Position numbers and translations under genes: made by a program. DNA of 64,000 nucleotides from Gymnothorax reevesii (lineage: Eukaryota > Chordata > Actinopteri > Anguilliformes > Muraenidae), in assembly GCA_029721435.1 (NCBI GenBank), contig CM056580.1:27460367-27524366 (forward strand), in the 5' to 3' direction. Shown one piece after another: positions 47,701 to 59,700 of the stretch (its first letter is position 1; each line of letters begins with the position of its first letter). Below the pieces are notes generated by a model. That model was not told where the DNA came from. It did not search any database and saw only the letters and a list, made by a program, of their open reading frames with translations.

Positions 47701-50700
47701 CAAACTCCACTAATGAAATCTACACGGCTAACTTCACCAGACAGATCTTCACAATGGGGTAGAAAAGTCCAGGCACAAAGTGTGTGTGCAGGTATTCAGG
47801 CTCTCCTTTTCATGCGGCTAATACAGGCCTTGGTTACACTCAAGTGTGGTTTAGCAGTTTCGGACATCGTAAATACCAGTGTTTACCTTTGTGCCCACCG
47901 TGACAGGCCCAGTACAGGGCAGTGTTCCCAGCTTTGTCCAGTCCATTAATTCCCACCTTATTATCCAGACATTCCCGCAGCCAGGTCAGGTTACCTGAAT
48001 TTCACAAAAACAGGAATTACCATCACCATGGCAAACCTCCATGATGAAATGGCAGTCATGCTTCGAAACCAGGGAAAACGGAGGATATAAATTAAAGATT
48101 GTGATTCTTCATTGAATCATGGGCCCCCTATTGTTAGGTCTCCAACATACCCATTATTGCTTCAGCAAAACACAAATTATTAAGTGTGTCACAAAAAGCA
48201 ACAGAAACAACTGCAAAATAGTGGTGAGCCCATTTCCACTACGTTGTGCCTGCACTAAAGAAGTGCCATGTGCAATTTGATGTTCACTGCTTCAGTTCTC
48301 TCAAACTTATCTTGAGAGGTTGTTCAGAAAACTGTACCTACCTCGTTTAGCAGCTTCATGCATGGGGTTATCTATTGACTCTGCTTGTTCAGCAACTGCA
48401 ACAGTCCACAAAAAGAAGAGATCAGTCAGGGTTTCCATACTCATTCACGGGCATCAGTCATTCAGTTTCATTCCATTACAGTTTCGCAGGTGCTCTTTTT
48501 CCATGGCCACTTACACAGTAATTTAGCAACTTCAGAAAATACCCCAACAACATGAAAATCAGCAAGCAAGTAAAGCCCATCCTTAGTAATGATTAATGAT
48601 AACAAAAACAAAGTCACAGATGAAGTATAATGTCTGCTTGACAAAACTAGGAAGGCTTCCTGGTAAAGTGGGCCAGTACTGCATTTGAGGTCACAATAAT
48701 AAAAGAGCCTTTGTAAAACCTTTGCACAGGAAACGTCAATATGGACTATTTTCATTTCTGACTAAAGGGCAGATAACCCACTGCACACATCTAATTTCCA
48801 CCACACTGACAGTGTCAAAGATTTTTTCATTGTTTTCTAACCTTAGATAACCTGCTTATTTAATACCCCAGAATAAAGAAATAACCCAGAGGCAGAAGCA
48901 GCAGCAGAGCCACCCCCACAATGACATGTGGGGCATGTGTTAATGACATCACAAGGATGGGGCAAGAGAAGAGGTCAACACAGGGCCAGGAGCCACACAG
49001 TCTGCTGATTTTTATGGTTATCCACACTTATCTATTCAAATAATGCAGTCCATGCACAGTTAACTAACCTCGCCCAGTCTCTAAAGTCTAATGCTGTTAT
49101 TACATTTAAAGACAAGCTGAAAAAAGTATTTTTTCTAGAATTCAGGTAATTCTGAATAAATGTATGAGAACATCTAAAAGGTATGTATTCAATAAAAAAT
49201 GAGTGAACCGTACATTAAGTTGCGTATTTAAACTCCAAAACTGTTACCTTTTGACTTTCAATATGATGAAATCAGGCATCAACAGTTATGGTGATGATTA
49301 TACAGTAGGCTTCAGAATTATTGACTGCGCTAAAAATATTGTTGCAAAACAGATCATTACAATGAAATAAAAATACCAACGTGAGCAATACTGCACTTTA
49401 AAACAAACAAAATTATGGTGAATAAATCTAGCAAATTCAAGCCAAGAATAAAATTCAACCTTTTCCAAGGAACTATATTGTGTCATTGCATCACTTCCAA
49501 TATCACTTTGGTATAAAAAAAGAGAGGTAATTTGCACAATCTCTTTGTTTTCCAGCACCATGAAGTAAACAATACTGTTCAAAAAAGACATACATGACTG
49601 GATTTTCATTCATCTGGCAATGGCTATAAGAAGGTCCACAAAAAAATTACTGTCAGATCAATTATTCAAAAAAAAAAAAAAGAAAAAAAAAAGGACAATA
49701 TAAAAATATGGACCAGTTGAATCCCAGACAGGTCAAGGAGGTACAACGAATTTTGCCACCCAGGATTGGAAGGAGTGAGGTGAGAAAAGGAAAAAGAAAA
49801 TGAAAAATTCCCAAGAATCACTGTGAAAGAATTTGGTGGCATCTTCAGGTCACCGAGTTTCAAAAAACACCACCAGATGCCACCACCAAAACCAGAAGCC
49901 CTTTGTAAGGGTTGCAAGGAGTAAGCCTTTTCTGACCCTAAGACACAGCAGAAAGTGCTTGCAATTTTTTTAAGGTCATTGAAATTATGACTTAACAAAG
50001 GTGCTGTGGTAATTTCATGAGTCAAAGAAACCACTCGCGCGTATGGAGTCGAGGTGGACGCATTAGAAAAACACTCCTCATACCAAAGGGGAAATACACT
50101 ACGGCTTAAAAGTTAGGGATCGCTTGCAAATTTCTTTGTTTTCCAAAGAAAAATACATTTTCATGCATTTCACAAACATTTTTTTCCCCATTTCACAAAC
50201 ATTTTTATCCATTTCACAATGATTTTCAAAGAATGATCAACATATTTGCATCAAGGCCTATTATCAGCAACTATCAGTCCTCTGCATCAATCTCCTGGTA
50301 TGGCTGCCAATCCAAGTTAAGCATTTTATACGGCTAATTGATTATTAGAAAACCCTTCTGCTAATGTGTTTCACAGCTGAAACTGTTAAACAAATAAGTA
50401 AGCGCAAAAGGGAGCATTGCATTCTTGAGGTTGGTTTAGTACCTGAAGCATCAGCAGTTGTTTGTTTGTTTACAGGCTCAAAACAGCCAGAAAGAATGAA
50501 CTTCCTTTAGAGACCTGTCAGTCTATTGTTGTGCTTGAAAAACGAAGGCTATTCAATGTGAGAAATTGAGAACTTAAAATTTATTACCATGCTGTCAACT
50601 ACTCCCTTCAGAGAGCAGCACAAACTGGCACTAACAAGGACAGAAAAAGGAGTGGGAGGCCCCGATGCACAACTGTGCAAGAAGACAAATATCTGAGAGT

Positions 50701-53700
50701 GTGTAGTTTAAGACAAAGACAGCTCACAGATTGTCAACTAGCAGCTGCGCTAAATAGTTCCCGTTAAACACCAGTTTCAGTATCAACAGTGAAGGTGTTT
50801 TTTTTGATGAAGGCGAAGTTTGAAGTACATATTCATAATTTTCCATTAAAATCATTATTTCTAACTCAGACAATGTCAGCATGTTCTGTTCATTTGCTAC
50901 ATTTCCTATTCAGACTAATTTCATGTGTGTTTTCATGGAAAACAAGAACATTTCCAAGTGATCCCAAACATTTGAGCGGTAGTGTATGATGGTGCATCAG
51001 TGATCTTTTGGGGCTGTTTTCACTTCCATAGATCCAGGATCACTGATCAGGTAAATGCCTTCATGGATTCCGCCATATATGAGAAAATTTTAGCTAACAA
51101 TGATTGCCTCTGCCAGAGGGCTAATACCTGGCCATATTGGGAGTTTCTAGCAAGATGACAACAACAAAAAGAATGCCACAAAATACACACAGACAGTTCT
51201 GGGACTCCAACATCGATGTTCAGCAGAGGCCCTTTCAGATGCTTCTCTTAATCAAGTCAGACAGTACAAGAAAAGACTTGATGCTGCTATTCTTACCAGA
51301 GCGTGGCATCAACGACTAAACCAGGGGTGCCAATAATTGTGCAAGCTAAACTTTTCTGAATTTGTTTATTAATGCAAGAAATGCATATTTTTGGGCAATT
51401 CCATTGGAACATTAATGCAGCTTTTTTTTTTGCACCCTGGCAATTTAATATGTTTCTGCAATGTTATTCATTTTTCTACAGTATTTTAGGCTGCGACCAT
51501 ATACAGTACTGCTGTCAATCATCTTTTTCACCTCCAAACAACACCCTCTCACGTTTTTTCAAATCCACTGTAGTTCAGAATGTGCGCCCATATTTACTGC
51601 AAGCAGACTCACATCCCTTCAAAAATGAAGCTCTGAGCTTTGCTCTGCACTACATTATGTTTCATACTCAAAACAAAAATCAGGAGTCACAGATCTCGTG
51701 GACCGAGACAGCAGGCCACTTATAAGCCAGGATACAGAAAATGAAAATGTAATCCTTGATCAGAACAGGCACTGATGCTTTTAAAAAGAGGCCCTGATCA
51801 ACCAACACTCAATCCCCAGCTCACAGATGATGTGTTTGATTTGGTGGCACTGGTCCACAGTTTATCAAACCAAGCTGCTCCCAGTATCACAAAGTCTGAC
51901 AGAAATAGAAAGGTGACCCATTCTTACCGTAATTACTGGGGATAAGACCCGATCGACCCTTACAGGTCCCCTTCCACCAATTACAGTCGCTCTGAAAAAG
52001 ACAGCAGCTCATCACAACCAGTTATGCACAGAAAACTGAAGCTTTATTTCAGCATCTCAGAAAGGAGCCCTCAATTGTACGCAAATGGTTTACTCCAAAG
52101 TAGGATAGAATAAAACAGTGATGCGTTACTCGCATGGAAACACACAACACAGCGAAAAATCATATTGAAGGTTTCGGCCCAAGGCATCAAGCTAACCACC
52201 ACCATCCCCATACGACAAAAAGCATAAACCTGACCATCTACAATGTTTAAACAAATTTTTCAGATTGAAAGTTTCCCTTTTTTCCCCTGTCGGGATTACC
52301 ATTAAGGAACCACATTCAGTAGATTTGTAAAGTAAGAAATTCAGAAGTATTTAAAGCTTTTGGAAAACTTTTTAAAAAGAAATTCAGCAAACCAGTTTTA
52401 CCAAACTCAATACACCCAAAAGGAAAAACATAAAAATACATGAATGCCTCTGCAAATTAATAATGTTGTCCTGAAACAAAAAACTACAGTTAAACTGGCA
52501 TTCATTAGGTCACAAAAATGAACATAAACGGTCTTACTTTTCCCCCATTTCAAAAGAATATTGGACCAATAGAAATTAACGTTCAAATTCATTGAATTAT
52601 TAAATAAGAACTAATCTGGTTTATGTTTGACCAAACAGTTCATGAACCTGCTAATCAAATGCTCCAAATTTGCTGCTTTTTCTTGAAAATGAGCCTTTTG
52701 AGGTCCGAGCTGAGATTTCCAAAAACAAAACGAAGATTGACCCAAATTTGCCAATTGGCAGATGTGATGTAATGGGAGGTGTTCTAAATGCGGAAGTCAA
52801 GATGAAACAGTAGGAAAACAACATGTTATCAAAGTATATCAAAACAAATATTTTTGACATCAGAGGGCGAAAAGGGACAAAATGACAACCAGCCTGTAGG
52901 CATAGTGCATCGAAACTACTTATTGAGAGTTTTATTAGGCCACGGCGCGGAAAGGTGTCCGAAAATAGGTAGCCTACGTACATAACGTCAGGAGACCTTC
53001 AGAGTCTATTAACTCTGATTCCATAGCGCATACTTGACAAACAACACAGCCCATGCAGGTCAAATGTGGCCCCGTTTGCAGAGCTGGGGTGCATTTCCCG
53101 AAATCACAGATGCTAACTTACATAGCTGGAACTACTGACTGAATGGACGAACAATGCAAGTTGATACCTTAGGTAGCAACTATGCTTTCAGGAAACTCGT
53201 CCCTGGCTGGCTAGCATTCTTCAGCTTTTCGCTATTAAAGTATCAAGTTACACATGTAAGGATTGTCGTAGAAACTTCAATTGATTAATTTAATGGCGAA
53301 AAGCATTAGCATGCTAGCTACCGAATTATTCATCCTATTGACTTGAACAGACTAGAAGCTTATGCTTTTTTCATTCTCCAGTTGCAGCTCCTGGTCTTGT
53401 TTCAGCGTCGCCACCATGGCCGAAGTTTCGATTTTACTCAAGGTCCTTTGGTAGAAGATAGATTAAGTTTTGTTTTGAGCCATTTTTTTGCATAAAATCA
53501 TTTCTACACTCATTTTAGGATGGGCTTATTAAGCAGAGCTCTGGGCTTATTAAATGGCTATTCTGAGTAGTGCATAAATGGGGAAAATTGGGAACCGGAA
53601 CAGTTTGGGCTCAGCTTATTAGTTGATGGCTTCTTAAGCGGCGATTTCAGTAATTAACAACCCACGGTGATATTCAGACTTTTCTTTCTGACTGATGAAA

Positions 53701-56700
53701 GTAGTCATCAATGAAGTGTTTGAAGCAGATCACCAATCCTGATCCAGGCTCCATGAAATCTACTAATTTCCAATTCACAAAATCCACCCATGCCTTTCGA
53801 ATTGTAGGGTTTATTGAAAATTTATGGACCATGAAGCCCCTACTTGCATCGGCATTATTGCTGCCGCCATTTTTTTCCCCCTTTTAAAAAATTGGCATCT
53901 CCAATCCCACCCGAATCTGGAATGCTCAATTGGTGAACTGTGCTCAAGGCTTGCTCGTGCCAATTCAGGAGAGTGTATACAGTTCGTGGCTCTCCTCCGA
54001 AGCACGTGCCTGCCAGCCACCGCTTCTTATACACTCATTGGCTGAACAAGGGCGGAGGATACCCGGACATGTTCAGGCTTAGAATCTTTCTGACGAGTGC
54101 CCGTCTAGCCAACAGGAGGCGCTTGAGCAACGAACAAGGCAACTATTATTTTCCCTCCCCGGCAGTCCCTTCCCAATTTGCAACCCTGTAGCACAATTGT
54201 GCGCTACTCTGAAAAAGCTGCCGACCACTGCCAGCTGGTACAAAGCGGGGATCAAACCCGCGACGCGATAGTCACTTAGGCTTCGCAACGCGATGCTTTA
54301 CCGAGTGAACTATCCGGCAGCCCAGATAAATTCTTTTTGAGATGATCGCGATATGCAGTGATTAAAATGCTGATAGATTTGTAATGGCTGATTACGATTG
54401 GAAATGGCCACTGAACAGAGGATGCATTTATATTAAAGATTCAGTGGTCCAAAGCTGAATTTTGGGTGAACTTTAATTATATACAGCGACAGAATCACTG
54501 CATCAACAGAATGTTTTATATGACGACAAAAATACTGTCTACACAACAAAGCCAATAACACTCCTCGGACTTTCTGGTGATCTGTGCAAAGCTCTCAATT
54601 CCAATTATACATTAAAATAATACAGCAAGACATTCCAGATGACTCAATTCTTCCAACAGTTAGGGGAAGGCCCTTTCCAAATTACAATGCCACCAATCCA
54701 AAAGAGCAATATTCAGACAATTTTTCAGAATTAAGACAGGAAGAGATTGGAACAGAAGAACCCTCTGCTCAATCACATTTAACACCCATTAGAGGCAGCT
54801 GTTAAGTAGACTCTGAGCCAGGTTTAACAACCCAAAATCACTGCCTAACCAAAATGCCTTCCTCTGCGTGTAGTGGATGCAAATCCCGATATCAACAATT
54901 TAACACCAAGTGAAAAGCCTCCCCAGCCAAGTGTAGGCTATTGTACCAGCAGAAGGGGAGTAACTTAATATTTTATTGGCTGGGCAGCAGTATGTATTGC
55001 ATAGTTTTCCTTGTTTCATAAATTCACCAGATGCAAACTCACCATGTCTGAAACATACAGAATATCTCCCTCTTCAAAGAGCAGTTCATCTGGCTGAAAA
55101 GAAAGAACAATCAATGTTTTGTATTACAGTATATTCAACTTTCAATTTCACACTCAAGTCTCTGTTGAGCAGAAGTAACTCAATTAATTCAAAAATACCT
55201 CAAAATGTTGTTAAAAATGGATCAAAAGTATAAATATCCTTCAGAAATATTTACTTTCGCAGAAGAGCATTTATGCCCCAAATCAGAAAAAGTTAGGACA
55301 GAAAGCTAAATTAAAATCAAAACTGAAAGCCATAATTGGTCGATCATCTTTCACATGTACCATGTTGAAAACAGCACAACATGAATTTCATTGATTTTTT
55401 TTAAATACCTTTTCTAATTTAAATTCTTGCAACATATTTAAAAAAAAAAAGAAGTTGGGACTGTAAAAAATTTTACCTCTTACTGTAGTTATGATTCTAT
55501 TCCCTTTCACAATACTTAAAAGTTAAATAATTGATCACTCCAAGTGATCAAGTACTTAAGATATAATTTTGTCCCAATCCTCCAACTAAGAAAATGAAAA
55601 TGCAAAACAGTGCAAGGTCGACGCCGTCGCATTTTGTACCTCATAAAACGCCACAAGGTCTCTATTGGGGACAGGTTTGGACTGCAGGCAGGCCACTCCA
55701 GCACTAGTACCCTCTTCTTATCTAGCCATGTCTTAGTAATGCCTAAGATGGTCAACTGTAAGATGGTCTATCACAGACATAATCCGAGCACAGAGAGGTT
55801 GTTGTCGGCACTTCTAGAAACTGTTAACGTAAGCCTTCTTTTGTGCACAGTAAGGTTTTACCTGGCACGAGGGGATGTAACAATGGTTTTAGTGCTTGAC
55901 ACAGGTTTGCCAAAAAATCCTAAGCCGATGTGGTTGTATCATTCACAGAAAAATTATGCTTCTTGATGCAGTGCTGTCTGAGTGTTCGGAGATCATGGCT
56001 CACAGTCATTCAGCTTAGGCTTATGCCCTTGCCCTTTGCACACAGAAATCCCTCCAGATTCCCTGAATATTTTATGTATGTTAATGCGCCATAGATGGTG
56101 CAATATCAAAATCCCTTCCAACTTTTCTTTGAGTAACATTGTTTTGAAAACCTTTCACTGCTTTTGTTCCAAATGATGATTACAATCATGTTCTGACAAC
56201 AGCCAAAATACCTCATCTTTTACATTTTTTACCCAGATACTAGTCCTTAATTGCCCCTGTCAAAATCGTTTCAGGAATGTGTTGCTGGACTAAACGACAG
56301 AAGTAGATGCAAATCTGCAAATAAAATTAAGTTGAACAGACAAAACACTTAATATCTTGACTTCACACTGTTTGCAATGAAATATAGGACAATGTAAATG
56401 TAGAAATCGCTATTTTCTGTTTTTATTGGCATTTTCCATACCGTCCTAACTTTTTTCGATTTGGAGTTGCCATTAAAGGTTCATTTTATGTGCAGTAATG
56501 GTCAGACATTAAAGATAATAACAGTAATAATGAATAAAACATTCTGCTTAGAAGGCAGTACCATGAATACTGATATTTAGATAAATTTTAAGGGCTGGCA
56601 TTTACGAAAGTAAACATTTCTTCATCAATCATGAGAGTAGAAAACAGAATGAACCAAAATTTTAAAAATATAGAAGCCATAACAGCATGTTAATAAATGC

Positions 56701-59700
56701 AAATGTAATACGAAAGAACACATAAACTTGCAACTTACACTTCTGGGTTCAAAGTTAAACAGAGCTCGGAAGACCTTGACTTGACCTAAACAAAGCAAAG
56801 GATGACATATCATGATGTTGAACATCAGCCTCATTGTATTGTCTCAGTAACACAATCTAAGTCTTGTGCAATCCACTTCAAATGACCAACTTTATCCAAT
56901 CAAATCTGATCAACATGACTATAAAAAATAGTGGTATATTAATCAAATGGGCCATTCTAACAGCAAAGTTGTGAATAATACGAGGCTAAATTTCACTCAG
57001 TACATGAGAAATTAATGCCAATCATTTTACACTCCCATGGATTAGAACAGTGTTTCCAATCCCCGCTCCTGGAGTAGCGTTACTCCTGCTCGTCACATTG
57101 TCTTCCTGCCATACAACACAGCTGATTCAGCTGATCAGTTCATTAACAGAGTACTAAATGAGCTGAACTGGGTGTGTCAGATTAGGTAGCAATTTAAAAA
57201 GTGCAGGGCAGGGGTAGACAAGGCACTGGGTCCAAAAACAATGGATAAGAATATGTACCCAAGACAAGTATAAATCTTACATGTCGGTTGCAGAGATCTC
57301 AAAATCATAAGAATATCAGGAAACAAATACAACAGAACTTCAGCACTTCTGTGCCATCAACAAACCTGCACATCGAAATGCACTGCCTGGCTCCATTTTA
57401 TTTTTTTTTTAAAGTTGCCATTTGGATTAAAATAAGAAAGTACAAACCTCAATTCCATTGAAGTTGGGGCGTTGTGTAAAACGTGAATAAAAACACTATA
57501 CAATGATTTGCAAATCCTTTTCAACCTATATTCAATTGAGTACACATCAAAGACAAGATATTTACTATTCAAACTGACGAACTTTGTTTCTTTGGATATA
57601 TTTTCTCATTTTGAATTTGATGCCTGCAAAATGTCCCAAAAAATGTGGGACAGGGGCATTTTTACCTCTGTATTACATCACCTTTCCTTTTAACAACACT
57701 ATAAGCGTTTGGTAACTGAAGACACTAATTGGGGAAGGTTTGAAGGCGGAATTCTTACCCATCCTTGCTTGATGCAAGACTTCAGTAGCTCAACAGTCCG
57801 GGGTCTCCGCTGTTGTATTTTGTGTTACATAATGCGCCACAGATTTTCAATGGGAGACATGTCTGGACTGCGGGCAGGCCAGTCTATCACCCGCACCTTT
57901 ACTACGAAGTCACACTGTTGTAACATGTGCAGAGCGTGCCTTAGCATTGTCTTGCTGAAATAAGCAGGGACGTGCCTGAAAAAGACGTCACTTGGATGGC
58001 AGCATATATTGCTCCAAAACCAGTATGTACCTTTCAGCATTAAATATGCCTTCATAGATGTACAAGTTTCCCATGCCATGAGCACTAACATATCCCCCTC
58101 ACCATCACAGATGCTGGCTTTTCAAATTTGCGCTGATAACAATCTGGATGGTCCTTTTCCTCTTTAGCCCGGAGGACAGGATGTCCATGATTTCCAAAAA
58201 TTATTTGAAATGTGGACTTGTGACACCACAGCACACTTTTCCACTTTGCATCAGTCCATTCCAGATGACTTCGGGCCCAGAGAAGCTGACGGCGTTTCTG
58301 GGTGTTGTGGACTTACAGCTTTCAGTTTTAACTTGCACTTGTAGATGTAGCGATGAACCATGTTAACTGACAATGGTTTTTCAAAATGTTCCTAAGCCCA
58401 CATGGTAATATCCTTTACAGAATGATGTTGGTTTTTAATGCAGTGCCGCCTGAGGGACCGATGGTCGTGGGCATTGAGTGTTGGTTTTTGGCCTTGCCGC
58501 TTACATGTAGAGATTTCTCCAGATTCTCTGAATCGAGTGATGATATTATGGACTGTAAACGATGAAATCTCTAAATTCCTAGCAATTGCACCTTGGGAAA
58601 CATTGTTCTTAAACTGTTGGACTATTTTCTCACGCAGTTGTTCAGAAAGTGGTGAACCGAGCCCCATCCTAGTTTGTGAACGACTGAGCCTTTCGGGGAT
58701 GCTCCGTTTATACCTTTGATACCTCTATATCAATTATGACTCTCACCTGTTTCCAATTAACCTGTTCACCTGTGGAATGTTCCAAACAGGTGTCTCTTAA
58801 TGTCTCTTGACATTAAATATCTTGTCTTTGTAGACTACTCAATTGAATATCGATTGAAAAAAAAAATTGCAAATCATTGTATTTTGTTTTTGTTCACGTT
58901 TTGCACAACGTCCCAACTTCATTGGAATTGGGTTTTGTACTAAAGAGCGTAGAGCTATACTTGAATCATTATTGCAGTAAATAATGAGCTTCAGCTTTTA
59001 AACCTGACCGATACAGTCTGTAGTTCATGTTTCTTCAAAAAAAAAATCATCTTGGAGGATGTATTCAATGGTTGCGGAATAGATGTTACTAGGTTTCAAG
59101 ACAGGCAAATTACTGGCCTGCATCAAGCAAAAAAAAAAAAACTAATGGGGAGATTGCTGTAACCTCTGGAATTGAGTTAAGAACTGTCCAACTCGTTATT
59201 AGAACCTGGAAGCATAGTGGGCGAAATGGGTCGGACAGAAAAAAAAACTTGAACAATCCTGATCGGAGATCACTAGACTGCCCAGTCAAGTCTCATCATA
59301 AAAAAAAAAAAATCAACAGTAGAATTCATGGTAATGTTTAACTGAAAGCAAGAGCAGTTCCAACCGCACAATGCGACAAGAACTTGCAGGATTGGGACTT
59401 AACAGCTGAATTCACATGATAGTGAAGCTAATTGGGGAAAAAAATGACTTCAGTTTGCTAGTAATCATAAAGATTGGACTGTGGAGCAATGGAAAAAGGT
59501 CTTGTGGTCTGAAGACACCAAATTTACCCCATTCTAGAGAGATGGGCATGTCAGGATAATAAAGGAAGCCCATCAAGTGATGTACCTGTAATGAATAGTG
59601 CCCACCTCTGGAGACAGCATTATGATTTGGGGTTGCTTCAACACTCAGGTCCAAACTCAGCAAAATTACGCAGCAATTAAATGAAGACAGTAGATTGCCA

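Noticed and set aside
49065..49145. LINE reverse-transcriptase tail fragment
   Set aside because: The words CTAACCTCGCCCAGTCTC and AAAGACAAGCTGAAAAAAG hint at one, but the stretch is too short to assign.
49666..50034. 122-codon minus-strand ORF ending in a Phe/Ser run
   Set aside because: The C-terminal run is the translation of an A-rich tract; no domain, and it sits inside ostf1 intron 4.
54232..54326. Functional tRNA gene
   Set aside because: A and B boxes are present, but the stems do not pair well and the block continues into a SINE body.
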